A DNA stretch of 7,179 bases from Bacteroidota bacterium (GTDB taxonomy: Bacteria > Bacteroidota > Bacteroidia > Flavobacteriales > Flavobacteriaceae): positions 1-7,179 of the forward strand of contig JAEWKB010000056.1 in the NCBI GenBank assembly GCA_023386255.1, in the 5' to 3' direction. The position numbers and the translations under genes were made by a program. The notes beneath the pieces were generated by a model. That model searched no databases. It was not told the DNA's origin and saw only the letters and a list, made by a program, of their open reading frames with translations. Of this stretch, positions 1 through 7,179 are shown one piece after another; the first letter of the stretch is position 1; every line of letters starts with the position of its first letter.

Positions 1-27
1 GCATAAGGGTAAGCGAAGAATAGCATT

Positions 28-939
28 ATGAAAAGAAGAGAATTTATAGAAAAAACAGCGGCAGGTTCGGCACTGGTACTGGGTGGTTTATCACTCAGCA
101 GCTTTGATACTGCACCTGAAACTAAAAAGATAACCATACTGCACACCAATGATGTGCACAGCCATATTGACCCTTTTCCTGCGGATGACCCTAAATATGC
201 CAACCTGGGCGGGGCAGCACGCAGGGCATCATTAGTAGACAGCATCCGCAAAGAAAACCCGAACACGCTGCTGCTTGATGCAGGCGACATCTTTCAGGGG
301 ACGCCGTACTTTAATTACTATGGCGGTGAGCTTGAGTTTAAGATCATGAGCATGATGAAGTATGACCTTGCAACCATGGGCAATCATGACTTTGATAATG
401 GCATTGACGGATTCTACGCGCAGCTGCCCAACGCTAAGTTCGACTTTGTTTCTGCCAACTATGACTTTAAGAATACAGTACTAAACGGCATTGTAAAGCC
501 GTATAAAATATTTACTGTTGACGGTATAAAGATTGGCATCTTCGGTTTGGGGATAGAGTTGCAGGGGCTTGTAGATAAAAAGCTGTATAAAGAAACCGTG
601 TACATGAACCCCATTGAAATTGCTCAGGACATAAGCCGCATACTAAAGCAGAATGAGAAGTGCGACCTGGTGATATGCCTATCCCATCTGGGCTTTATCT
701 ATGACAATGATAAACAGAAGATATCAGACCTTGTACTGGCGCGCACCACCAAGAACATCGACCTTATTATAGGCGGGCATACGCACACTTTCCTTACCAA
801 GCCGTACATTGCCAAAAACCTTGATGGAAAAGAGGTGATGGTAAACCAGGTGGGCTGCTATGGCCTTAACCTCGGCCGTATTGACTTTACCTTTGAAAAA
901 GGCGGTTGGTTTGGAAACGGCAGGACAATGGTGGTTTGA
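28..939 (+). CDS. Tat-exported metallophosphatase of the 5'-nucleotidase/UshA family (catalytic domain only)
   Basis: This 303-residue protein is a calcineurin-like metallophosphoesterase that probably removes phosphate from nucleotides or similar esters outside the cytoplasm. The family's metal-binding motifs appear in order: HTNDVH (D42, H44), GDIFQGT (D87), GNHDFD (N119, H120), SHLG (H220) and GGHTHT (H251, H253). The N-terminus has RREFIEK followed by a hydrophobic stretch to about residue 25, which looks like a twin-arginine (Tat) signal. E. coli UshA is about 550 residues and carries a C-terminal substrate-specificity domain. Here the chain stops after the catalytic domain. In flavobacteria, as I recall, that domain is often a separate adjacent gene. 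Bases 1-31 hold two possible tails of an upstream gene, TAG at 21-23 or a TGA at 29-31 overlapping this ATG. No Shine-Dalgarno is seen. The enzyme class is well supported; the exact substrate is not. Confidence 0.93.
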   Translation: MKRREFIEKTAAGSALVLGGLSLSSFDTAPETKKITILHTNDVHSHIDPFPADDPKYANLGGAARRASLVDSIRKENPNTLLLDAGDIFQGTPYFNYYGGELEFKIMSMMKYDLATMGNHDFDNGIDGFYAQLPNAKFDFVSANYDFKNTVLNGIVKPYKIFTVDGIKIGIFGLGIELQGLVDKKLYKETVYMNPIEIAQDISRILKQNEKCDLVICLSHLGFIYDNDKQKISDLVLARTTKNIDLIIGGHTHTFLTKPYIAKNLDGKEVMVNQVGCYGLNLGRIDFTFEKGGWFGNGRTMVV

Positions 940-949
940 GAGGAGGGTG

Positions 950-981
950 CTGAGATTCTGAGTTGCTAAGGCACTGAGTTT
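950..981. repeat. 8-bp-period CTNAG array, locus A (4 units)
   Basis: Four consecutive octamers are in register: CTGAGATT, CTGAGTTG, CTAAGGCA, CTGAGTTT. The shared pattern is CTNAGNNN, and the CTNAG core reads the same on both strands. The array starts about 10 bases after the phosphatase stop codon. The same octamer pattern recurs at 3375-3398 and 3877-3944. Confidence 0.75.
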
Positions 982-1040
982 TGAGAGGAGTGTGGCATCC
1001 TGAGCTAAGTGCAACCGAGCAAAAGAATCAGGATATCATT

Positions 1041-1080
1041 TCACAGAGTTACACAAAGCAGCACAGAGTTCCACGGAGTT
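1041..1080. repeat. 10-bp-period tandem array (4 units)
   Basis: Four consecutive decamers are in register: TCACAGAGTT, ACACAAAGCA, GCACAGAGTT, CCACGGAGTT. The consensus is NCACAGAGTT. Period and sequence differ from the CTNAG octamers, so this is a different repeat family. No function can be read from it. I recall similar CACAGAG arrays between genes of other Bacteroidota, but that is memory and not a search result. Confidence 0.75.
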
Positions 1081-1100
1081 GAAGTTAGCCAAATTATCAA

Positions 1101-1220
1101 TTGCCCCTGGCTTTAGCCAGGGCTTAACAGCAATAAAAGAGAGGCTTTAGCCAAAATATATATATTTGACTAAAGCCCCACCTTAGCATTTATTATTCCT
1201 CTGGCTAAAGCCAGAGGCAA
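1101..1220. repeat. REP/BIME-like cluster of nested palindromes
   Basis: Three dyads share a GGCTTTAGCC core. The first has arms 1105-1112 and 1115-1122. The second is an imperfect hairpin over 1143-1177, with 8 paired bases, one mismatch, 4 more pairs and an AT-rich loop. The third has arms 1198-1206 and 1209-1217. Reading 1220 to 1199 on the minus strand matches 1101-1122 at 20 of 22 positions, so the outer pair is one element in inverted orientation around the middle hairpin. This is the layout of bacterial REP/BIME elements, which are usually mobilised by RAYT (TnpA-REP) transposases. No such transposase is in the window. Acting as a transcription barrier between convergent genes is possible, but no T-run follows the stems. 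Confidence 0.7.
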
Positions 1221-1252
1221 AAGATTAATCAACCTATGTACTCAGGAAAAGC

Positions 1253-3271
<2,019 letters not shown>

Positions 3272-3302
3272 CTAAAATAAGAAAAGTTGACCTATAGGTC
3301 AA
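3272..3302 (-). promoter_or_regulatory. Candidate ligA promoter overlapping a palindrome
   Basis: On the minus strand, TTG (3302-3300) and TATTTTAG (3279-3272) are separated by 20 bases. This matches the Bacteroidota pattern TTG-N(about 19-21)-TAnnTTTG except for one base in the -7 element. The predicted transcript would start roughly 10-15 bases upstream of the ligA ATG. The TTG lies inside an arm of the 3283-3306 palindrome, so promoter use and hairpin or protein binding there would exclude each other. This is a pattern match only. Confidence 0.4.
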
Positions 3303-3306
3303 CTTT
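3283..3306 (-). terminator. Perfect 24-nt palindrome, likely intrinsic terminator
   Basis: The palindrome is perfect over 24 bases: arms 3283-3292 and 3297-3306 around a TATA centre, starting AAAGTTGACC. On the minus strand the stem is followed by CTTATTTTAG, a T-rich tail, so it can terminate transcription from the DUF6495 gene about 100 bases upstream. The plus-strand side is also T-rich but has no plus-strand gene to serve. It lies only 30 bases upstream of the ligA start codon, so a repressor operator is an alternative reading. Confidence 0.6.
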
Positions 3307-3374
3307 CTTACTTAATCAAATCAAATAAATTCTTCCAGCCTCAAAATTGGAGATCACTGCTAAAACCTCCGCAG

Positions 3375-3398
3375 CTAAGTAACTCAGTAGCTAAGTAG
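3375..3398. repeat. 8-bp-period CTNAG array, locus B (3 units)
   Basis: Three octamers are in register: CTAAGTAA, CTCAGTAG, CTAAGTAG. They follow the CTNAGNNN pattern of locus A and locus C. The array ends 9 bases from the stop codon of the DUF6495 gene, on its 3' side. Confidence 0.7.
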
Positions 3399-3407
3399 CT
3401 CTTTCCC

Positions 3408-3875
3408 CTAAAACATATCCTCCAGCTGCTTGTATAAGGTTCCGTCGCTTAAGGTAGCCCCCTGCTGTATCAGGCTGAATATTTCAGCATTACGGTCTTC
3501 ACCAAATGGCTTTTGCCCGCGGGTAACGTTCACTTCACTAGAGAAGATATTCTCATTAAGCCACATCAGGCCTTCTTCGGTAAGGAAATCGGCCGGGGCA
3601 CCATGGGCATGTATAATGATGCTCTCCATATTTTCCTTATTCATCCTGAAAAGGAATATGTGGTTTTTGGAATAATGCTCCAGCCATTCAGCTTTTTCGA
3701 GCACGCCATCCCACACCAGATCGCTGAACACGTCCAGCTCCTGCTCAGCAACTTCAGGCTTTTCAGCCTTTATTCTGTCCCACTCTGCTTTATCTATCTG
3801 CTGCGATGCCAGGAATCGGATGAACTCCGGGTGCAGCTCTTCAAACTGTTCTTTGGTAAGTCTTGTGTATTTCAT
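3408..3875 (-). CDS. DUF6495-like protein of unknown function
   Basis: The product has 155 residues, is acidic and probably cytoplasmic, with no signal peptide, membrane segment or catalytic motif that I can see. The N-terminus MKYTRLTKEQFEELHPEF and the later stretch WDGVLEKAEWLEHYSK resemble, from memory, the DUF6495 family found in Flavobacteriaceae, whose members are about 155 residues long. The start is the only reasonable ATG and lies one base from a CTNAG repeat array, so the usual leader is replaced by repeat sequence. A second array follows the stop by 9 bases. Upstream lies the rplI terminator and downstream a palindromic terminator, so the gene is either expressed alone or by readthrough of the ribosomal operon. 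No promoter is convincing. Existence of the gene is well supported; its function is unknown. Confidence 0.85.
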   Translation of the reverse strand: MKYTRLTKEQFEELHPEFIRFLASQQIDKAEWDRIKAEKPEVAEQELDVFSDLVWDGVLEKAEWLEHYSKNHIFLFRMNKENMESIIIHAHGAPADFLTEEGLMWLNENIFSSEVNVTRGQKPFGEDRNAEIFSLIQQGATLSDGTLYKQLEDMF

Positions 3876-3876
3876 T

Positions 3877-3944
3877 TTAAGGTTCTGAGGTTCTAAGGTT
3901 CTGAGGAACTTAGGACCTTAGAGCCTTAGTACCTCAGCATCTCA
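3877..3944. repeat. 8-bp-period CTNAG array, locus C, folding back on itself
   Basis: Eight octamers are in register from 3877: TTAAGGTT, CTGAGGTT, CTAAGGTT, CTGAGGAA, CTTAGGAC, CTTAGAGC, CTTAGTAC, CTCAGCAT. A partial ninth follows. The flanking bases change polarity near 3907, so the two halves are inverted copies. Bases 3878-3905 pair with 3909-3936 around a 3-base GAA loop: 22 Watson-Crick pairs, 4 G-T wobbles and 2 mismatches. The wobbles pair only in a plus-strand transcript. The minus-strand leader of the DUF6495 gene would have six unpaired positions there. Confidence 0.8.
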
Positions 3945-3950
3945 TAAATA

Positions 3951-3975
3951 AAAAAAGCCCCGAAATATCGGGGCT
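3951..3975 (-). terminator. Intrinsic terminator of the rpsF-rpsR-rplI operon
   Basis: An 8-bp GC-rich stem (AGCCCCGA at 3956-3963, TCGGGGCT at 3968-3975) encloses a 4-base loop. Read on the minus strand it is followed by a run of Ts broken by single As. It lies 19 bases beyond the rplI stop. This is a textbook Rho-independent terminator for the ribosomal protein operon. Confidence 0.92.
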
Positions 3976-3993
3976 CCTGTGTTTTGCTGTAAA

Positions 3994-4443
3994 TTACTGT
4001 GCAGCCTGCTCAGCAACAATTTCATAAGGAAGCTCAACAATAACATCACGGTGTAGCCTGATGCTTGCGTTGTACTTGCCTGTACGCTTTACGATACCTG
4101 AAGTGATAAACTTCTTCTCGATCGGCTGGCCTGCTTTTTCTAAAGCTTCAGCAATATCATTATTGGTTACAGAACCAAATAGTTTCTCGCCACCTGCTTT
4201 AGCAGAAATTTTTATTTCAAGGGCTTTTAAAGCTTCAGCAGTTTTTTTAGCATCATCTACTAATTTCTGCTCTTTAAAAGCACGTTGCTTTAAGTTCTCA
4301 GCCAATACTTTTTTAGCTGTTGGAGTTGCAATATGAGCAAAACCCTGAGGGATAAGATAGTTACGGCCATAACCAGGCTTTACTGTAACAATATCATCTT
4401 TAAACCCTAAATCCTGTACGTCTTGTTTTAGTATAAGTTCCAT
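3994..4443 (-). CDS. rplI: Ribosomal protein bL9
   Basis: bL9 is a large-subunit protein bound near the L1 stalk that helps maintain translational fidelity and reading frame. The 149-residue product has the full two-domain form. The N-terminal domain carries the signature GYGRNYLIPQG (residues 24-34). A long connecting helix, rich in Lys and Ala, covers about 42-75. The C-terminal domain has GEKLFGSVT (85-93) and ends in VIVELPYEIVAEQ. Length equals that of E. coli bL9. It is the last gene of the operon, 15 bases after rpsR and followed by the terminator. The gap to rpsR consists almost entirely of a strong Shine-Dalgarno and its spacer, which fixes the ATG at 4443. Confidence 0.98.
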   Translation of the reverse strand: MELILKQDVQDLGFKDDIVTVKPGYGRNYLIPQGFAHIATPTAKKVLAENLKQRAFKEQKLVDDAKKTAEALKALEIKISAKAGGEKLFGSVTNNDIAEALEKAGQPIEKKFITSGIVKRTGKYNASIRLHRDVIVELPYEIVAEQAAQ

Positions 4444-4450
4444 AATACTG

Positions 4451-4458
4451 CCTCCTTT
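4451..4458 (-). promoter_or_regulatory. Strong Shine-Dalgarno of rplI
   Basis: The minus strand reads AAAGGAGG, 7 bases before the rplI ATG and immediately after the rpsR stop codon. This is an 8-base match to the conserved anti-Shine-Dalgarno CCUCCUUU at the 3' end of 16S rRNA. No other gene start in the window has anything comparable, and most Bacteroidota genes lack such sites. Confidence 0.85.
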
Positions 4459-4755
4459 TTATTTTAATAAATCAGCCACATATGGCATTAACGCTAAGTG
4501 ACGTGCCCTTTTAACAGCTACAGATACTTTCCTCTGGAATTTAAGAGATGTACCGGTAAGGCGACGAGGAAGGATCTTACCCTGCTCGTTTACAAATTTC
4601 AAAAGGAAATCAGGATCTTTGTAATCTACATATTTAATACCTGATTTCTTGAAACGGCAGTATTTCTTCTGCTTGTTCGTTTCTATATTCAAAGGCGTAA
4701 GATATCTGATATCCCCGTCTTTTTTTCCTTTAGCTGACTGCTCTATAGTTGACAT
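4459..4755 (-). CDS. rpsR: Ribosomal protein bS18
   Basis: bS18 sits on the 30S platform as a heterodimer with bS6. The 98-residue product ends in the conserved core: [51 protein letters not shown]. coli bS18 has 75 residues. The extra ~23 are a hydrophilic N-terminal extension ([20 protein letters not shown]), which is usual for Flavobacteria as I recall. The gene starts 2 bases after the rpsF stop, so the two are probably translationally coupled and made in equal amounts. It has no Shine-Dalgarno. In Bacteroidota, bS18 together with bS6 and bS21 is reported to sequester the 16S 3' tail. Confidence 0.97.
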   Translation of the reverse strand: MSTIEQSAKGKKDGDIRYLTPLNIETNKQKKYCRFKKSGIKYVDYKDPDFLLKFVNEQGKILPRRLTGTSLKFQRKVSVAVKRARHLALMPYVADLLK

Positions 4756-4757
4756 AA

Positions 4758-5099
4758 TTAGTTCGCTTTGGTTTTAAGTTTTTCTCTTCTTCTTTCAGCC
4801 CATGAAATAGCGTGCTTGTCAAGGCTTACAGTTAGAAAACGCATAACGCGCTCATCCCTGCGGAATTCAGTTTCGAAAGCGATAAGGATTTCTCCCGGAG
4901 CTTCAAATTGGAAAAGCGTGTAAAAACCGCTCTTTTTGTTCTGGATCTCATAGGCCAGTTTTTTAAGGCCCCAGTCCTCTTTAGCTACCATCTTAGCCCC
5001 TCTTGAAGTAAGAAAATCTTCGAACTTGCTTACTGTTTCCTTTACCTGGGTTTCAGATAAAACGGGATTCAAGATGAAAACAGTTTCATAATGATTCAT
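4758..5099 (-). CDS. rpsF: Ribosomal protein bS6
   Basis: bS6 binds bS18 and the central domain of 16S rRNA on the 30S platform. The 113-residue product shows the ferredoxin-like fold sequence: [16 protein letters not shown] at the start, [23 protein letters not shown] in the middle (about 43-65) and [15 protein letters not shown] near the end (80-94), then a basic tail. E. coli bS6 is somewhat longer because of its acidic C-terminal tail. This is the first gene of rpsF-rpsR-rplI, the common bacterial order without priB, which is a proteobacterial insertion. A promoter lies about 33 bases upstream and the leader is AT-rich with no Shine-Dalgarno. Confidence 0.97.
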   Translation of the reverse strand: MNHYETVFILNPVLSETQVKETVSKFEDFLTSRGAKMVAKEDWGLKKLAYEIQNKKSGFYTLFQFEAPGEILIAFETEFRRDERVMRFLTVSLDKHAISWAERRREKLKTKAN

Positions 5100-5132
5100 A
5101 CTAATACTTTTTATTTGTTATAAAATTGGGTG

Positions 5133-5162
5133 CAAAAATAATCATTTTTATTTAATCTGCAA
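5133..5162 (-). promoter_or_regulatory. Promoter of the rpsF operon
   Basis: On the minus strand TTG (5162-5160) and TATTTTTG (5140-5133) are separated by 19 bases, an exact match to the Bacteroidota primary sigma pattern TTG-N19-TAnnTTTG. Transcription would start near 5127, giving a leader of roughly 27 bases that is AT-rich. I see no S6:S18-binding leader structure in so short a leader. Confidence 0.75.
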
Positions 5163-5208
5163 GCGCTATTTTACATTTGTTAAGGTAATCTAAATTTGAA
5201 TAATTTTA

Positions 5209-5216
5209 TATATTTG
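5209..5216 (+). promoter_or_regulatory. Candidate -7 element for the LytTR regulator gene
   Basis: TATATTTG matches the Bacteroidota -7 consensus TAnnTTTG and lies 51 bases before the ATG. No TTG lies at the right distance upstream. A second perfect match, TACATTTG at 5172-5179, has TTT at 5151-5153 as its best upstream element. AT-richness makes chance matches likely, so the choice between them is open. Confidence 0.35.
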
Positions 5217-5267
5217 TAAAACATCCTAACATAAACTATTTGCTAAATTTTTACAAACTACCTAAAA

Positions 5268-5969
5268 ATGAAACTTAACTGTGTGGTTGTTGACGACAGC
5301 ACAATTCAGAGAATCACCTTAGCCAAACTGGTTAACGAACATCCTGACCTTAACTTAGTTGGTGATTTCTCGAATGCTTCCGAAACACGCAATTGTATCC
5401 TCCACAAGCCGGTTGACCTGCTTTTCCTGGATATCGAAATGCCCGTACAAAGCGGTTTCGACCTGCTAGACGGCCTTAAGACCCGGCCGCAGATCATTTT
5501 TGTTTCCGCAAAATCAGATTATGCCCTTAAAGCATTTGATTATGCAGCCATTGATTATCTGCACAAACCCTTAACCAAAGAGCGCTTTAATAAAGCGGTG
5601 CAAAAGGCAATTGACCTGCACCAGATGAAAAAAGAAGGCCCTGAAGATGACGGAGAATTTATCTTCGTGAAAAGCAACCTCAAGAATTTTAAGGTTTTTA
5701 TTTCGAAAATCAACTGGATTGAGGCTTTTGGCGATTATGTAAAAATAATTACCGAAGAAGAGAACCACCTGGTATTAAGCACCATGAAATCTTTTGAGAA
5801 TGAGTTACCTAAAGAACGTTTTCTCCGGGTGCACAAATCGTTCATTGTAAACATTAACAAGGTACAGCGCTTTAACAGCAAGTTTGCCGAAATTGGCACT
5901 ACCAAAATTCCGCTTAGCCGCAACAAAAAAGAGGAGCTGGCAAAGGCGCTTAATAAGCCCGGATCCTAA
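5268..5969 (+). CDS. LytTR-family response regulator
   Basis: This is a two-domain transcription factor of 233 residues of the LytR/AgrA type. The receiver domain (about 1-120) has the acidic pair D9 and D10, the phosphorylated aspartate D55 in FLDIEMP, S80 and the lysine K100 in the HKP motif, so it should be controlled by phosphorylation. The LytTR DNA-binding domain (about 128-230) shows the family landmarks INWIEAFGDYVKI (148-160) and FLRVHKSFIVNINKV (185-199). No histidine kinase gene lies in the window, so its partner is elsewhere. The gene diverges from rpsF across 168 bases and converges on priA, with the stop codons overlapping by 4 bases. The ATG follows an A-rich stretch with no Shine-Dalgarno. 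Target genes cannot be read from the sequence. Confidence 0.95.
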   Translation: MKLNCVVVDDSTIQRITLAKLVNEHPDLNLVGDFSNASETRNCILHKPVDLLFLDIEMPVQSGFDLLDGLKTRPQIIFVSAKSDYALKAFDYAAIDYLHKPLTKERFNKAVQKAIDLHQMKKEGPEDDGEFIFVKSNLKNFKVFISKINWIEAFGDYVKIITEEENHLVLSTMKSFENELPKERFLRVHKSFIVNINKVQRFNSKFAEIGTTKIPLSRNKKEELAKALNKPGS

Positions 5970-7179
5970 TAAGGGTCGGCATTTATAGAAACTTTTATTG
6001 ACCTGTATTGCACCACGGCATCAAAACTGTGCAGGATTTTCTCAATTGCTTTTTTGGTGCCCGAAAGCGTACCGCCCTGCGGTATCTTAACCATAATGGT
6101 CCGGATGAACTCATTGCGTATCCTGCTTATGGCGGGCTCTTCCGGTCCCAGCACAGGTACATTTAATTGCTGCGACAGTACGTTGTACAGCCACATGGCA
6201 CCGTCCTTCAGCTTTTCATAATCCCGGTGCTTAAGGGTGAGGCGCACCAGCCTGTAGTATGGCGGGTATTTATAAATATGCCTTTCATACAGCTGCTCGC
6301 GGAACATGCCGTCATAATCATTCTCCGTAACCTGACGGATGATATTGTGCAGCGGGTTGTAAGTTTGTATCATAACCTTACCCCGGGCGCCCTTACGCCC
6401 TGCCCTGCCAGCTACCTGTACCATCATCTGGTACGCACGCTCAAATGCCCTGAAGTCGGGCTGGTACAGCATATTATCAGCATTCAATATCCCTACCAGG
6501 CTCACATTGTCAAAATGCAGGCCTTTGGCAAGCATCTGGGTACCTACCAGTATATCTATCTCTCTGTTCTTAAACGCATCTATTATCTTCTCATAACCAA
6601 ATTTGCCACGAGTAGTATCCTGATCCATACGCCACGAGTTCTTGTCAGGGAACAGCTCCTTAAGCTCCATTTCTATCTGCTCTGTGCCAAATCCTTTGGT
6701 ATCTAAATCTGCCGAATGGCACTGATGGCAATGTGTGGGCTTAGCCATGTTGTAGCCGCAATAATGACAACGAAGTTGATTCTTATATTTATAGTACGTA
6801 AGGCTCACATCACACTGGGGGCATTGCGGTACGTGACCACAGGTAAGGCACTCCACCCACGGCGAATAACCACGTCGGTTTTGGAACAGGATAACCTGCT
6901 TGCCTTCACCTAAAGTTGTAGAAATAGCCTCAATAAGCTCATCGCTAAAGTGGCCCGTCATGCGCTTGCGTTTGTACTTGTCTTTCAGGTCGACCAGTAC
7001 TATTTCAGGCGGAATAACATTGCCATACCGCTCCTTCAGCTCCACATACCCATACTTGCCGCTATTCACGTTGAAGTAGGTTTCAATACTTGGCGTAGCC
7101 GAACCCAGTAATACCTTTGCTCCAAACGAATGTGCCAGTACAATGGCGGCATCGCGGGCGTGGTAGCGGGGTGCAGGGT
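5966..7179 (-). CDS. priA: Primosomal protein N' (PriA helicase), N-terminus cut by the window edge
   Basis: PriA recognises stalled or repaired replication forks and reloads the replisome; it is a superfamily 2 3'-5' DNA helicase. The last 403 residues are visible, and the frame stays open to the right edge. The visible part begins with RYHARD, then motif III GSATPS (visible residues 25-30) and QNRRGY (99-104). Eight zinc-binding cysteines follow in four CxxC pairs (110/113, 119/122, 137/140, 150/153). GTEQIEMEL, motif V VGTQMLAKGLHF (211-222) and motif VI QVAGRAGR (254-261) come next, then the C-terminal domain with PPYYRLVRLTL. The DNA-binding domains, Walker A and DEXH box lie beyond the window. 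A GTG at 7069 is internal, not the start. The stop TAG at 5968-5966 overlaps the TAA of the regulator gene. Confidence 0.97.
   Translation of the reverse strand, partial: PAPRYHARDAAIVLAHSFGAKVLLGSATPSIETYFNVNSGKYGYVELKERYGNVIPPEIVLVDLKDKYKRKRMTGHFSDELIEAISTTLGEGKQVILFQNRRGYSPWVECLTCGHVPQCPQCDVSLTYYKYKNQLRCHYCGYNMAKPTHCHQCHSADLDTKGFGTEQIEMELKELFPDKNSWRMDQDTTRGKFGYEKIIDAFKNREIDILVGTQMLAKGLHFDNVSLVGILNADNMLYQPDFRAFERAYQMMVQVAGRAGRKGARGKVMIQTYNPLHNIIRQVTENDYDGMFREQLYERHIYKYPPYYRLVRLTLKHRDYEKLKDGAMWLYNVLSQQLNVPVLGPEEPAISRIRNEFIRTIMVKIPQGGTLSGTKKAIEKILHSFDAVVQYRSIKVSINADPY

Larger units (their letters stand above)
940..1252. other. Gene-free gap between convergent genes, filled with short repeats
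   Basis: No plausible gene lies here. The one ORF that enters it, on the minus strand from 1014, is antisense to the phosphatase and resembles no family I know. From left to right the gap holds an 8-bp-period CTNAG array (950-981), a 7-bp inverted repeat with arms 997-1003 and 1028-1034, a 10-bp-period array (1041-1080) and a nested set of REP-like palindromes (1101-1220). No hairpin here is followed by a clear T-run on either strand, so neither the phosphatase nor ligA has an obvious intrinsic terminator. Confidence 0.8.

Noticed and set aside
1..31. 3' end of an upstream gene as a called CDS
   Set aside because: Two frames end plausibly (TAG at 21-23, TGA at 29-31) and fewer than ten codons are visible, too little to choose one or identify a product.
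724..1014. A 96-codon open frame on the minus strand
   Set aside because: It starts in repeat sequence and runs antisense through the metal-binding GGHTHT coding region of the phosphatase.
950..1080. CRISPR array
   Set aside because: The units are 8 or 10 bases with no spacers of CRISPR length and no cas genes nearby.
1198..1217. Intrinsic terminator for ligA
   Set aside because: The stem is good, but the minus strand continues AATAATAAATG without a T-run, and the sequence belongs to a repeated palindrome family.
3513..3896. A 127-codon open frame on the plus strand
   Set aside because: It is antisense to the DUF6495 gene and runs into the octamer array. Its translation has no recognisable features.
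5100..5132. S6:S18-binding autoregulatory leader
   Set aside because: The predicted rpsF leader is only about 27 AT-rich bases with no stem, so the known leader structure cannot be supported.
6167..6706. A 179-codon open frame on the plus strand
   Set aside because: It is antisense to the zinc-binding and helicase motifs of priA, with no domain or start signal.
7067..7069. GTG as the start of priA
   Set aside because: The frame continues upstream with RYHARD and GSATPS, both conserved in PriA, so the GTG codes for an internal valine and the gene extends past the window.

Overview
The window reads as chromosomal DNA of a Bacteroidota member, most likely Flavobacteriaceae and close to Flavobacterium. 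The evidence is the short DUF6495-type protein, the extended bS18 (98 residues), a LytTR response regulator convergent with priA, A-rich leaders that mostly lack Shine-Dalgarno sequences, and a promoter with the Bacteroidota TTG / TAnnTTTG pattern. It looks like an ordinary housekeeping region with no phage, insertion sequence, CRISPR or defence genes.

Layout, left to right. (1) 28-939 (+) is a Tat-exported metallophosphatase of the UshA/5'-nucleotidase family. (2) 940-1252 is a 313-base gap between convergent genes. It has no gene and holds an 8-bp-period array, a 10-bp-period array and a cluster of REP-like palindromes. (3) 1253-3253 (-) is ligA, the NAD-dependent DNA ligase. A perfect 24-nt palindrome lies just upstream. 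(4) 3408-3875 (-) is a DUF6495-like protein of unknown function with 8-bp-period CTNAG arrays on both sides. (5) 5099-3994 (-) is the rpsF-rpsR-rplI ribosomal protein operon (bS6, bS18, bL9), with a good promoter upstream and a clear intrinsic terminator downstream. (6) 5268-5969 (+) is a LytTR response regulator, divergent from rpsF. (7) 5966-7179 (-) is the C-terminal two thirds or so of priA, cut by the right edge and overlapping the regulator's stop by 4 bases.

The genes serve genome maintenance (ligA, priA), translation (rpsF, rpsR, rplI), nucleotide or phosphate scavenging (the metallophosphatase) and signalling (the regulator). I found no convincing new multi-gene system. The most unusual material is intergenic: CTNAG arrays at three sites, one forming a 59-nt inverted structure one base from a start codon; REP-like palindromes with a compensatory base-pair change; and a strong Shine-Dalgarno on rplI alone, directly downstream of the genes for two proteins reported to hide the anti-Shine-Dalgarno in this phylum.
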